Shown: positions 41,499 to 52,957, counted from the first letter of the stretch. The stretch is 64,000 nucleotides of DNA from Phymatolithon calcareum (GCA_977006965.1 OZ345352.1:4588001-4652000), one strand, 5' to 3'. A program made the numbers and translations. The notes: generated by a model from the sequence alone, not told the origin.

Positions 41499-44011
41499 TC
41501 AGTGTAGGATGAGGTGCTTCACTGTCTCCTTGACGCCATACGCGCACATCTTGCGTACTGGGTCGTAGAGAAGCGGTTCATTCTCGCTGTGTCCATGGTG
41601 AAAGCTTGCTACAATAGGGCTGCAGTTCACTCTGAGCTGGTGAAGTACCACCTCTGCACGTCTCTGCAAGATTTGTAGATCTTTCGGAAGCGTAGGAAGG
41701 GTCACTGGTTTGCTTCTACAGGGGGGCTTGATGATAGATCGTACCGTTTCCAAAGTGAGAGGTAGCGCTTGGTGCAGCGTCAGATTCGATTCCGAAATTC
41801 CCCGTCGCGCAAGTTCATCAGCAGCCTCATTCTTCGCGCCGCCGCAGTGACTCGGTATCCAAACACACTCTATCTTAATCTCGCGTGCAAATAACCGTTC
41901 CATAAGGTTCCATATATTCCGGACCATGTCACCAAACATCCGTGGTTGTCCGTTGAGCGCGTCTATGCAGCTACGGCTGTCAGTGAACCATCTGATAGTG
42001 CTTCCGTGGGAAAGTTGTAACGTTAACGTTGCTTGGAAGGCCTGTACGGCGGCAAATGCCTCCGCGTCAAATGAAGAGCCGACAGCCCCAACGGCCAACG
42101 CTTCTCCCATAACAGTTTCTTCGCCGCGCAAAATCAGAATCCCAGCTCCGCCGACCTGGAATGGGATTGTGCGATACATGTCGAGTGTGTCACCGTCTTC
42201 GTCGCACACGGTAACGCGTTGTTTCGAAGCGGTCGGGGTCGTTGAGTATGCATGATCGTCTCCGTCGTCGTAGGCCAAGGGGATGACCGGGGGCCTGCCG
42301 TGTCGAGACTCAAAACGTTTTGCTGCTTCGTGGTTCGGGTACTGAGAAGGGCTGAATTTGCTCAACGTCGCAGTATACCAACCTTCATCCCCTTTCACGG
42401 AGACTCGTTCTCCATGATTCAGGTCGCTGACAAATTCATGTAGTACTTTTCCGACACTTCCGTCCGTCCATATTTCGATATCGGATGGTTGTTCTGCCTT
42501 TCACTCTAGAAGAAAAGCTTCTGTCGCGGTACGCTTCTCCCCTGGATCATCCTTCGCCGAAACAGGAGTCGTGAAGGTTGAAAACCTGTTACTATGGCTG
42601 TCCTTCTGAATTGGTGGTTGGATCCCATTGCGTAGGAGCGCAAGTATCCCTTTCTCCGCCAGATGGTATGTGTTCGAGTCCCTCCACGACCCTACGTTGC
42701 GTCTAGCGTTCAACATCTTTGTCCGGCTTGTGTGAGCCACAGGAGTGTCCGGTAGAAGTCGAAGTGCTTTGTCCATGCCAAGAATAGCTTGCATCACTCC
42801 AATAGCTCGCAGGCTATGCATCCCAGTCAGTGAACGGAACTTGGCAATTGTCTTAGCTTTCAAACATCCGTTAGCCGCTCGAGCCGCTTCGTTCCGAGCG
42901 ACTTCCTCTTTCTTGATGTGACGTCGAAGCCGTGTACAGCGAAAGCTGATGCACCATATAGCGCAGTTGGCTCGCAGTAGCTCTTATAGAAAGCTTCCAT
43001 CGTTGATGATTCGGCGCCCCAAGATGTTCTGCTGAGCGCTCGGATGAGGCGGGTCTTGGACCGGAGTTTCTGGCTCACTTCCCGGCAATGCAATTTGAAG
43101 CTCAGTCGTTGGTCGAAATGAACTCCGAGGAACTTGTATGCCGCAACTGCGTCTATTGCCTCGCCATCGATATTGACTTCACCGTCAATAATTTCCTGCG
43201 GTGAGCGTCCGCCTGCAGCAAATCCTAGCACCTTGCATTTCCGAGCGTTCAACTTGATTCGCAAACGGCTGCATAAACCGGAGAGTATCTCGGCAGCCTC
43301 ATTGAGCTTTGAGATGAAGACATCCCAAGTGCTGCTGGTGGCATGGAAGCTGGTGTCGTCTGTAAAACTAAATTGAACAAGGTTGTCAAGACGTACATGT
43401 AAGTCCTATATGTATACGTTCCAAAGATTTGGCGACAACGAGCTCCCTTGGGGTAGCCCGCATCCAAGCACACGCGACCGACCGACGGTGTTGATGCGTA
43501 GACCCCGGTCTCGGCGATCCGTCAAGTACGAATGCATCCAGCAGAGCATATTTGGAGGGCAATTAAGGTCCGCCATTTTTACAAGCAGCGCTGAAATCAC
43601 GACACGATCGTATGCAGTGCTGAAATCCACGAACAGGGCTGCGCTTTTACGCCGACGGGAGAATGCGTCTGCCGTACGCTGCGCAATAGCGACTATATGC
43701 TCGTGGGTGTTGCGATACCGTCTGAATCCTTCTTGTGTTGATGGAAGTTTCGATTTCGTCCATTCCGTTAAACGCAATCCGATAAGGCGCGCAGCAAGAC
43801 GGTTAACAATTGATGACAGTGAAATAGGACGTAGGGCATTTGGATCATTCGGTTTGGGTATGCCGATGAGCAGCACCACTCTCCATGAAGTCGGTACAGT
43901 ACCCTCGCGCCAGATTCTGTTGGCTAAGAGACGACCTTTAGCCATTTGAGAAAGGTGGCGAATGAATTCCACCTCTACTGCATCCGGGCCAGTTGCAGTA
44001 CGTATTGGCAT
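41499..44011 (-). pseudogene. LINE ORF2 with reverse transcriptase and RNase H
   Basis: From 44011: MPIRTATGPDAVEVEFIRHL, RPISLSSIVNRLAARLI, GFRRYRNTHEHI, LFVDFSTAYDRV (motif A), GLPQGSSLSPNLWNVYI (motif B), then an in-frame TAG at 43406, FSFTDDTSFH (motif C as FTDD), and the thumb CKVLGFAAGG...YKFLGVHFD to 42860. After one shift, 42863-41499 has one further stop (42501) and an RNase H domain: WTDGSVG, DAEAFAAVQAF, WFTDSRSCIDAL and PSHCGGAKNEAADELARRG. All four acidic residues are present. A short Cys/His tail ends at LILH. The endonuclease part is absent, cut off near 44070. Confidence 0.9.
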
Positions 44012-44149
44012 TGCACTTATTGCTGTATTGAGTTCGCGAATAGAAATTCCGGGTAGCTTGAACCTTCTTCTTGATTCCAGCCCTCAGACTACACCTGAAC
44101 CACGATCACATGGCCAGCGCCATGGCGAACCCTAGCGTTACAGCTTCTA

Positions 44150-44365
44150 CAGCGTACTTAACTTACCTACTAAAACTAGCACAAGGGGCGCCAAAGGGGA
44201 ACAGGCACGATAAGAGATACAACGATTGGAAATGCCAGTGCGGTATTTGCTCCAGTGACTCGACTCGAATTGTAGGGTCCGTATATATCGCAGGTTCCTG
44301 ATCCCTTGAGATGAATTTGACAGTGCCTTCAGGGCGCAGAACAGCACGGGGAAGTTGAACAAATA
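44150..44365 (-). pseudogene. Lipase fragment E (C-terminal third)
   Basis: Aligns with 46990-47200: the AGAACAGCACGGGGAAGTTGA block (LPRAVL region) and GGCGCCAAAGGGG. It encodes part of the Asp-to-His segment of the lipase, with shifts. Confidence 0.75.
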
Positions 44366-44817
44366 TTTCTTGTCCGTGTTAACACCATCGCTCTTCCTAT
44401 CAGCACCGCTGGTACATTTGATGGGAAAATGTTTATCTTCCGTCTAATCGTTTGTCAACGTTGACGTTTTGGTTTTCTGATGCTCTACATGAGCACGATT
44501 GATTTTGGTACCAGTTCATGGCGTGATTACCCGGCTATGGGACTCTCTTGACAGTGAGAGACCCAAGCCAGCCGACTATAAGACCGACTTGGGTTTCTGA
44601 CTGTTACAGCATTTTTCTGCTTCCTTAGTTTGGGGAGCATTGTAATGTGAACGTGTCGCGTAGCTCATTGTCTACGCAAGTGATCATTAAGGGCTGTATC
44701 TTTGGCACAGGACAATTCATTTAGCCATCAAAGCAACCCAGAACCATTCTAAGTCTTTCTTTCACTGACGAATTTCATCTCCACACTGTCTTGTTTTTTT
44801 CAACCTTAATAGAAAGG
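44366..44817. other. Spacer, nothing recognised
   Basis: No open frame or repeat seen; it ends with the hAT target copy ATCACGGC (44818-44825). Confidence 0.35.
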
Positions 44818-44825
44818 ATCACGGC

Positions 44826-45826
44826 CAGGGATCGGAACAATGCCATTGCAAGCGATTGGAGAAAAAGATGCAATAGTCAATGCGGAGGGCGTCTCACACG
44901 GCGATGCAATGCGAATTGCAATACTGGTAGTCGTAGAAATCCTAATTGCAATGATCTCGGGCGATGAATATCGTTTAATGGTCATGTAAAGCACAACAAC
45001 AGAAACAGCCACACATTCACGGCACTACAAAGCCCAACTACAAGAATCAAAGCACTCTCATTAGACGCTATACGACATTTCTACGTTAATTTCATGGTCT
45101 CTCATCCGCGCTTTCGCATTTTCCGAACGATTCCCGGTGATAGCTTTGCATACAATCTCCGCGTCCCAAAAGCGCTTGTTAACTTTCAAGAATACTAGCG
45201 CTCCGAACAGTTGAGGAGTCATCCTCCGTCTGTTCTCGGTTAGAACGTATGTAGCAAGAGGCGCTCTAGCTCTGCAACCGAACCCATTACAAAATCACAG
45301 TTGACATAGTCTTCCTCCCGTCCTCCCATTTTGCGGCGTTTAGCAAGGCGCTGTACCATGGACGGGGTCTCCGTCGACATGTCTTCTTCCACACGAGTAA
45401 AAATTTCGTTAATCGACTTAGCTTTCAGAGTTGACACTGCGTCCCTTTCTTCTTCGGAAAGATCATTGGAGCGACCTCGTTGAATCTTCAACACGCCAGA
45501 CTCGAACATCTGATAAGGGTTTTCCTTACATATGCTGCTATCACGTGGAGTCGACAGTGACGTTGTAAGGAAATAGCCAGCAGGGTATAATCAATGAAAG
45601 TATGCCTTACATGTTCTGTTGCCGGGATGTCGACGATTCGTAATCAGATGGCGCACGACTGGTACGTAGTTAGGGTACCTAAATTAGTGTAGCCACTTCA
45701 GCAATCGGTATTGAAATCACCAAAGATGGCGCAATGCAACTTGCAATGCTGCGGGATGACCCAATCTTCGATTTCTATTGAGGATTGCAATTCATTGCAA
45801 TGTCAATCCATTTTAACCGACCCCTG
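44826..45826 (-). mobile_element. hAT element, 1001 bp, defective, with perfect 8-bp target duplication
   Basis: Starts CAGGGATCGG and ends CCGACCCCTG. Both sides carry ATCACGGC (44818-44825, 45827-45834). Near-identical to 5616-6616. Subterminal regions are dense in ATTGCAAT-type motifs. The interior encodes only the C-terminus of a transposase, so it must be moved by an enzyme from elsewhere. Confidence 0.93.
45061..45509 (-). pseudogene. hAT transposase C-terminal remnant
   Basis: The 89-codon frame 45240-45509 is identical in product to 6028-6297 and stops after LLHTF. In the next frame the hATC end continues: YVLTENRRRMTPQLFEALVF, VNKRFWDAEIVCKAITGNRS, then MRDHEINVEMSYSV and a stop at 45061. 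This copy keeps RFWDAE in frame, whereas the copy at 5851 lost two bases there. Confidence 0.8.
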
Positions 45827-45834
45827 ATCACGGC

Positions 45835-46850
45835 TATGAGGTTCAATGACTCTAATGCGAGTCTTCACCGCAATATCACGCTACGACAACTGACGAAAAC
45901 GGAATTCGTGACAGCCGGCTCCGGAGCTTTTCAAAAGCTCTGGTGCAAAAGTTCGGCTCATGATATACAGTACAGAAAATTGGGCACCAGAGCCAGAGAG
46001 CATATGGAGACCCTTGTACGCACGCTAGCAGGGTGCGAACTTGAAGGAGAAAAACGACTGGAAACAGAAAAGGCACTAGATGAGCTCTTACTATTTAGTA
46101 AGACACTCATAGAACGCATGGAGAACGAAGAAGGCCTGTATTAATCTGCAGAATGCAAGGCAGAAAGTGGCCGAGTCCAAGCACCAACAATCCCGTAGAG
46201 GACTGAGATAAGACTACTTTGAGTCCTGAGTTTTCCCGTCCGCCATGCTGGTAGACGTTTCGTGAGCTGCACAAAGGTAGGTAGTATCAGAGGAAGCCTT
46301 GCCCATATCTTCGGAAGTCTGTGGGGCTTTTAAATAAACTTGAAAGGAAAAAAAGTACAGAAAATTGCATTAGGCTTTTCAAAGCATTCATCAGCCCAGC
46401 ATGTGAATACGCCACGGATATAGCATCCGACACAATCCAAGTATCGAGAGTAGCAGTGAGAGTCTAAAGGAGATCACAGCGATTCTGTTTGGAAAGAAGG
46501 CAGGACGGCACTGGAGAATGCTAATGTAGCTATGCCAAAAAGAACCGTGGGAGTTCCGTCGACAGCATATGCTCTCGAAGATAACACGAAGAGGTTTGAA
46601 AGATGGTTTGAAAATGGATCTCACTGCCTTGAGTGTCAGAAGAACTCTCCGATGGTCCAGCAAGCTTCGTTCATGAACGCTGTTGCGATCTAGCTCGTGG
46701 GCAACATTCTTTCTTGAAATTCTGCAGTGACTCAGTATCCAAATGGCTTCGCTGGAAATCTCCTGGGACATTTTTTCTTTCACCATTTGTGAATGTATGC
46801 CCAGAACTGAATTCTGTTGAATATATTGGATCGACGAGTCATCTACCATG
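45835..46850 (+). pseudogene. Scrambled LINE remnants: thumb (plus) and RNase H (minus)
   Basis: Around the insert 45983-46354 the plus strand reads a thumb remnant, IRLFKAFISPACEYATDIAS, like RIFKSLILSK of the 23.4-kb LINE. The minus frame 46391-46849 reads EAIWILSHCRISRKNVAHEL and LLTLKAVRSIFKP, matching the RNase H end of the 41.5-kb LINE; the acidic residues are partly lost. Two LINE types therefore lie in opposite orientation here. Neither is functional. Confidence 0.6.
45983..46354 (+). mobile_element. 5'-truncated LINE with 13-bp target duplication
   Basis: GTACAGAAAATTG at 45970-45982 is repeated at 46355-46367. The insert encodes the last ~50 residues of a LINE protein (REHMETLVRTLAGCELEGEK...ERMENEEGLY, stop at 46142) and a 3' UTR ending GGGGCTTTTAAATAAACTTG and an A-rich tail. 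Confidence 0.9.
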
Positions 46851-46913
46851 AGCAGGAACTAGCTTTCGTGGGAAGAGTTGGAGTCCTTGTTGGAGTTGTA
46901 TTTATTATTTGAT

Positions 46914-47816
46914 TTACGACAATCTCTCGGGAACATCTCGAACACTATCCGCATACAGGAGCGCTTTGTGGTGCGATTGGCTGTTTCGAATGCTTTCCCT
47001 AGTTGCTAAAGCCACCGCAATGGGCGCCAAAGGGGGAGCTGGCACGATAGGAGCTACAACTATTGGAATTGCCCGTGCAGTATGCACTCCAGTGACTCGA
47101 AGTGGCGGGTCCGTGTAAATCACAGGTTCCTGATTCTGCGTGATGAATTTGACAGTCCCTGCATGGCGCAGAACAGCACGAGGAAGTTGAGCAATTGAAT
47201 CTCCGCACATGACAAATCGAAAGAATCTGTCTTTCAGATGCGTCGTCATAAATTTCGCGATCTTCTTTCCTACAGCCTTTGGTTGGCCAGTCGTAACAAT
47301 CTGCGCAATTCTCTCCAGCCCGTTCTGTTCTTCAATAAAGCGACACGCAGACACTAGTGCACAGGCACCGCCTAGCGAATGGCCCGTGAAAAACACTTTC
47401 CGCTTTGTTTCGCATGTTAGCTGCTCCAATTTTGCACTGACGCCATTCGGTTCTCCTTTCCTCCATGCTCTGTCGGTGTGCTTCCAAAAACCCTTCCCAA
47501 TGTTTCCTTCAACGCCATTTATATTATACGATTCGCATCCCGGTGTCAAGTTATCTTTCCAATCGCTCATGCTAGCGGTTCCCCGCCATACTACGACAAT
47601 GCATTCTTCATTCTCGAAAACAAACACTTCGTTCCTATTCGGTCCGAAAGGAGACACGGTGTTGAACTTCACATTCAAGTGTTGAGCTTCGTCAAGAATC
47701 TGCTGTTCATTCTCAAAGTTGTACACAATCGCTGAAAGCTTTGCCAGAACGTATGCAGTGTGTTTGTGGTAAGAAGAAGGATCCGAGATGAATTCGTCGA
47801 TCTGAGTGTTCGACAT
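46914..47816 (-). CDS. Class-3 lipase, intact
   Basis: 300 residues from the Met at 47816; an upstream in-frame Met at 47915 would add 33 basic residues, but the paralogue at 52331 starts at the shorter position, so I prefer 47816. Lipase_3 features (short numbering): VVWRGTASMSDWKDNL as oxyanion region, GHSLGGA with nucleophile Ser147, TTGQPKAVGKK, Asp206 in VMCGDSIAQLP and His282 or His283 in SHHKALLYADSV. A hydrophobic Pro/Val/Ala stretch of about 25 residues lies between the Asp and His and may be a membrane contact. It should hydrolyse acylglycerols or related esters; no signal peptide is evident. It is the only unbroken member of at least six local copies. The 5' flank is part of the duplicated unit. 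Confidence 0.88.
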   Translation of the reverse strand: MSNTQIDEFISDPSSYHKHTAYVLAKLSAIVYNFENEQQILDEAQHLNVKFNTVSPFGPNRNEVFVFENEECIVVVWRGTASMSDWKDNLTPGCESYNINGVEGNIGKGFWKHTDRAWRKGEPNGVSAKLEQLTCETKRKVFFTGHSLGGACALVSACRFIEEQNGLERIAQIVTTGQPKAVGKKIAKFMTTHLKDRFFRFVMCGDSIAQLPRAVLRHAGTVKFITQNQEPVIYTDPPLRVTGVHTARAIPIVVAPIVPAPPLAPIAVALATRESIRNSQSHHKALLYADSVRDVPERLS

Positions 47817-47974
47817 GTTGCGGGGCGATTTTTTCGAACGAGCTCTCCTTTCTTTGGATTTTGCCTTTCTTGAGTGCGAATTGCAGACCTGCAAAACAAG
47901 TACACAGCTGCTCAAATACTGCGTGGTAATGCTTCTGATCCCTAGGTTCGAGATGGCAATAGGATAGGAGTAGG

Positions 47975-49665
47975 TGACGACATTGTTGCCGTCAAGCTAT
48001 AGAACAGAGAGAAGGACCTTGCCTTGAGGACATTTGAAAATTCGCGTCGTCATGCATTCAAGTGTCCATCGAAAACGGGACATAGGCGATGATTCTGAAG
48101 TTTTTAGTTTAAATAACAGAACACATATACCTGAGAGCGTAGGCGTGGGCTATGTCCCTCGTGTGGAAAGGCATTGCTGTGAAGTGCCGACTGTACACAT
48201 GCACTAATTTGCTTCTGGAGTTCTAGAATTTCTCTTCGAAATCATTACAGTTGTACACGAAACAGTTTCATTTATGTAGTACATGGCGTGGCTGTACAAT
48301 ATTTAGTTGCATGTCGTGCATGACAAGTGACTTTAAGGAGATGTGTACCGTAAGCGAAGATAATAAATGAATGTAAAACGTCAGAGAGCCGTTACGAGTA
48401 CATTTGCACATATATTATCCTCGCTTACGGTACACATATGACTTGTGTTTCGAAATGAGACGAAATACGAGAATCTTTTACCGGACTGCAATGAACCGAA
48501 ACTCTTGAAAACGTGGTTCTGACTGTTTGCATTAAATGAGAAGAGTCAGAATGTGGACCAATTTGTCATTTTTCTGTTCATGTTCTCAAATTATTGGATA
48601 AAAACAAATTGTGTTGTTCTTACCTCTTTGAAAGAATGAAGTGAGAAAAACCTTATTTTTTCCGCTTCCCCTGCTCAAATTCTTTAGAAATCCCAAGTTT
48701 TTTTTTCCACGTCGAGGAGTAATGCAGTGATTTGCAAGTTGCAAATTGCAACTTATAAATCCTCCTCAATTGTCTAGCCAATAGAACTCAATATAATTGT
48801 AAGTGATATGACAACTGAAAATGCTCAATTCTAGATGAACTATTAAATATTTGTCGGTCCAAGCTCACATTCTCTTACGTCAGTAACGTGAAAGCAGGTC
48901 GTGTTTCTCGAATCTATAAAACCAAGAGAGCATTGCATCGCCCATGTAAGACAGCTGTTGAAATATGCACATGAAATTAAGTCAAAGTAGAAAACTTGTA
49001 CACTTGATGAAAATTAGTGAATGTATTAGACCGACACTTCACAGCGATGCCTTTTCTCATGGGTGGACATGCCCCAATGCTATAATATCTGAAATACTTT
49101 ATATTTTATTTAAAATTGGAATCGCAGTAACATCCTAAGGGGCGTGGATTGTATTTATTAGAGAGCACGCCACTTCTACAATCGACTTTGGAATCCATGC
49201 GAAAAGCTTCAGATGCCGTCAAGATTCATTCATTATGCTTTTTCCTGTAACGGCCAACTTTTCTTCCATTCTATACTTCGATAGCGAGTTTGACTGTGGC
49301 TTTCACGTCTCGTCCAGGTAAGTCACCGAAGAGTGATTCTCAAGATAATGATATTTATCCTGTTCTGCAATTTGACGGCCGCAACGAAATGACCTACTCC
49401 TGCGATACTGTTCCCTCGAAGCTAGAGTGCAGTTACTTCAGGATTCAGTATTAATTAATTCCTTTATTTAAACAGCTGGAATAGCTGTTGCAACTCAAGA
49501 AAGGATCAAGAACGCCTTAGAAAGCATACTTTATTCTATACAAACTCACTAAATGAGAAATCAGGCATCCAGAATGAGATATCTGTCTCAGCACCTCGTT
49601 CTGGCAATCTTTCAGCTCTTGTCGGTTTGATTGACAGCGAAGAAGAACTTCTTACCAAAGCACAA
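47975..49665 (-). repeat. Lipase 5'-flank repeat, copy 2 (upstream of the intact lipase)
   Basis: Upstream of the lipase on the minus strand. It matches 830-1810 and parts of 53005-53940, and its proximal part also resembles 52440-52600. About 110 bases at 49230-49340 are extra relative to copy 1. If the lipase is expressed, its promoter should lie in the proximal part (47817-48300). Confidence 0.65.
48341..48437. repeat. MITE-like hairpin, 25-bp arms
   Basis: Arms starting ATGTGTACCGTAAGCGA with one mismatch in 25, and a loop of about 45 bases. It lies inside the lipase-flank repeat and is absent from copy 1 near 1150, so it looks inserted. No clear target duplication is visible. Confidence 0.7.
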
Positions 49666-49894
49666 GAGAAATGACTTTTAGCTCTTGTCCATGTCGGCAA
49701 GAAACGCCGTTTTCAACAAAAACCGAGGCCGTTTCCGTAGTTTCGTAGTCCATGTCGGCACCAGTTTAGACGTTTTCTGCCCACTTCCGGCTGCAAAATA
49801 CCCTATCTTACTGACAGCCACTTTTTGTCGATCAACAGACGGCCCGCATTCCACTGATGTGTCGCGAGGACAATGCTTGTGCACAGTACCACGC

Positions 49895-50610
49895 CGAGTC
49901 GGCAGAGGGCTTATTCTACAAAAACATTTTCAGAAAGTATGCGAACACCGCCGGGACCGAATGCGAGTTCTGTGCCGACTGAGACCACCAAAGATGAGGA
50001 GACGTCATCAAGCAGAAAGGTTTTCATTATGCCTGGTAAGACACAAAAAGCTCCTTGATGAAACAGAAGAGTACTTTGGAAGAGATGAGGACGTAAAGGA
50101 AGCAATGAAGGATATTGCATATCTCAAGATTTATGAAGACCTGCGACAAGCCCTTCAGAAAGCTCAGGAGGGATCTGTCACGAAGAAGAGGAGAAGAGAA
50201 GAAACATTTAAGGTATGGGAAAAGGAAGAAGAAGGCAGATCAATGAAGATTTCTATTGAAGGCAAGCTACCAGCGATCTCTTACATAGGAGAAAGAACAA
50301 CACGTTTAAGGTGCCTAAGGTTGACATTCAACCGAGCACCCCTTTGGAGGAAATCAGTATTTAGTACCTATTGTGGGATTACCACGGTGATCGAACTATT
50401 CGCCTTACAACGTACTCTAGCGTCGTCGAAGATGAGTCCAGAAATTGAGTTTGAGTGCAAGAGACTCACAGGAGCTCTTGTTGGGAGAGAACTACGAATC
50501 AAGAACATTTTGAGTAGCCAGACGACTTTAGCTTAGATAATATCGCAAGAGCTGCCGCGTTACTCCAAGGTGACGGTGTCCTTTCTCATGCATTACATAC
50601 AGCAAGTGCT
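49895..50610 (+). pseudogene. LINE C-terminal fragment, 5'-truncated
   Basis: Starts at CGAGTCGGCAGAGGGCTT and matches 62880-63560. It reads EHRRDRMRVLCRLRPPKMRR, a Glu/Lys-rich helix with KKRRREETFKVWEKEEEG, then RTTRLRCLRLTFNRAPLW (the place of the HWxFxxFP motif), and ends RELRIKNILSSQ. The frame is open in this copy from 49685 to 50536, but only because upstream sequence is fused by chance. Confidence 0.8.
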
Positions 50611-50639
50611 AAGTCTAACAAAGTGCCAAAAAAATTTAC

Positions 50640-50880
50640 TATATCATACATGTACAGCTGTACTCGATCTCGAAGTGGAATCGTAGAGGGAATGTACTGT
50701 ATATGTCCCGCACTTCACAGCAATGCCTTTTCCATATGAGGGGTATAGCCCACTCTTATGCTCTCAAGTATATATGTTATTTATAAAAAAAATCTCAGCA
50801 TCATAGTATATGTCCCGTTTTCCATGGACACATGAATGCATGACGATGCGAACCAATTCTACAGCTTGACGACAACAACC
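50640..50880 (-). repeat. Lipase 5'-flank repeat, inverted short copy
   Basis: The reverse complement matches 880-1110 and 48040-48260 (CATGCATTCATGTGTCCAT, GGGCTATACCCCTCATATGG, AAGGCATTGCTGTGAAGTGC). Confidence 0.75.
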
Positions 50881-50939
50881 GAGATACCTTGGATATCCTT
50901 AATTCGAATATCTCTTCCCGTGAGGGTCCAAGTGAATCT

Positions 50940-51280
50940 TTTACATTCGTATTCAGTCTCCTAGTAACTGATCCAGTGCTTTTTCTTTCATCTTGGCCTC
51001 ATCTCCTGTCATTTGGTGCAATGAAAGGTGATTCTGAAGAGTATCCATCAGACTTGGTACACTAATGCCAACATCCGGTACAGGTGGAAGTGGAAAAAGG
51101 ACGAAGCGTGCATTGTGCTGATGTATGTTTATTCTTGGTTTCTCTTGATATGAAATTTTCCCTGGTACCAGAGCCGAATGCACCAAGGAAGAGAGAATGG
51201 GAAATTGGGCACCACATTGATATTGAAGAGGGAATCGACGGAAACTTTCTGAAAAGTAAAATAGATTCGAATTTGACATT
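50940..51280 (-). pseudogene. Possible LINE C-terminal remnant
   Basis: A minus frame of 108 codons ends MDTLQNHLSLHQ...KMKEKALDQLLGD, close in pattern to the LINE ends at 14450 and 46080 (AIDKLL, ALDELL). Upstream, ARFVLFPLPPVPD may be the decayed HWxFxxFP motif. The plus-strand frame at 51084-51347 is its antisense. Confidence 0.4.
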
Positions 51281-51424
51281 CGTCACAGAGTTAGGCAGCA
51301 GTCATTCGACCGACCAGTATCCTTTTTTGAAAATGATCCAGATTTAATTGAAATGAAGTCATTCCTAGAGCTATATGTTATTGAAGGAAGATCGAAAAAG
51401 GTAAACTCAATCCAAAAATTACTT

Positions 51425-52331
51425 CTATTTCTCCTCGATATATCGAACGCTGTCTACATACCGGAAAGCATGGTGGTCTTCTTTGCAATTTTCTATGTAT
51501 TTCTTGGCTGTGGAAAACACCACGAAGAGTGCCAATTGAGTATTCGGCATGAGAATTACGATAAAAATAGTGATAAAAATAAGCATAGACCGTAATGTGC
51601 GAAGACCAGTCACTAAAATTGAGGGGTCAGTGTAGATCACAGGACTTCGACCGCGATTGATGAACTTAAGAGTGCCTGCATGGCGCAATACTCTGCCAAG
51701 AAATTGAGGTACTGGATCACCAGAGTCGACAAATCGAAAGTACTTGTCTTTCAATTCCGCAGATATATATTTTGCGATCCTCTTGCATAAAGTCCTTGGC
51801 TGGCCAGTCGTAACAATTTGCGCAACTTTTTGTAACCCGTTCTGTTCTGATGAAGCGGCATGCCGACACTAGTGCACATGCACCTCCTAGCGAATGGCCT
51901 GTGAAAAATACTTTCCGGTTATTTCCAGATGTTAGCTGTTGCAGTTTAACACTGACTCCGCCCTCCGCTCCTTCCATCCACGCTCTATCCGTGTGCCTCC
52001 AAAATCCCTTCTTAATCTTCCCATTGACACCGTTTATCGTGAACGGCTTCAATGTTACCGTCAAATTGTCGTTCCAATCCTGCGTCCTTGAGGTTCCAGT
52101 CCATACGACCACAATACATTCTTCATTTTCGAAAATAAACACTTTGTTCCCACGTCGTCCGAAAGCCGACACAGAGTTGAACTTGACATGCGGGTCTTGG
52201 GCGTCGGCAAGAAGCTGCTGTTTGTTCTTAAACTTATACACAAGACCTGCGAGCCTGGCTAGAACATATGCAGTGTATTTGTGATAGGTGACAGGATCCG
52301 TATCGAAATTGTCGCTCTGAGTTTCAAACAT
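51425..52331 (-). pseudogene. Lipase copy B, two frameshifts
   Basis: The first part (52331-51717) reads like the intact lipase from MFETQSDNFDTDP through VVWTGTSRTQDWNDNL and GHSLGGACALVSACRF, then shifts. The second part (51754-51425) resumes at KDKYFRFVDSGDPVPQFL and includes DHHAFRYVDSV. Ser, Asp and His positions all survive, so the loss is recent. The segment between Asp and His is a strong hydrophobic run (MLIFITIFIVIL). Confidence 0.9.
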
Positions 52332-52957
52332 GTTGCTTGGTGATATATTCGAACAAGGTTTCTTCCCTTGGCCGTCTGGTGGAGTGGATGGGCTTCGAAA
52401 TGCTACTGCAAAAAGGAACTAAAGCAATCCTTTTATTGATGAGTTTTAGTGCTGATGCGATTTATCGTCGAGGCAACAGAATATAGGAGTGTGTCATTTC
52501 TTTTTTGCCGTCTCGCCGAGAGGAAGATAGGCGTGGACTATCTCGTTCTTACCGTTGACTTGCAAATAGAAATAAGTACATTGCTTTGAAGACGTTGTGT
52601 TGTTTTGTATGTTATTCTTAATAGAACTCGGCAGAGTTCAAATAACACAAGGTACATTGTTGCTGTAAAGTTCCTGCCGTATGCGTGGAGTGTACTTGGA
52701 AATGCCATCTGTTTGTGCGTATTGCAAGTGGACTGACACGGATGTCATTTCGGCAGAAAATACATCAGCTAGCTGCTAGTGAGCTGATCTGAAAATTTCA
52801 AAGCATCGAATGCATGAGAAGCTGTAAGGAATTCCATCGGACAGTGAGAATGTCAAAAGAAGAAGCGTAATTGTCGATGACGTTCCGCCAAATGCGAAGG
52901 TAAACTTTTGCGAAAAATTTAGCGACGTGGTGAAAATTACCTTCAAAACAATCATCA

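Noticed and set aside
47209-47685. 158-codon plus-strand frame
   Set aside because: Antisense shadow of the intact lipase.
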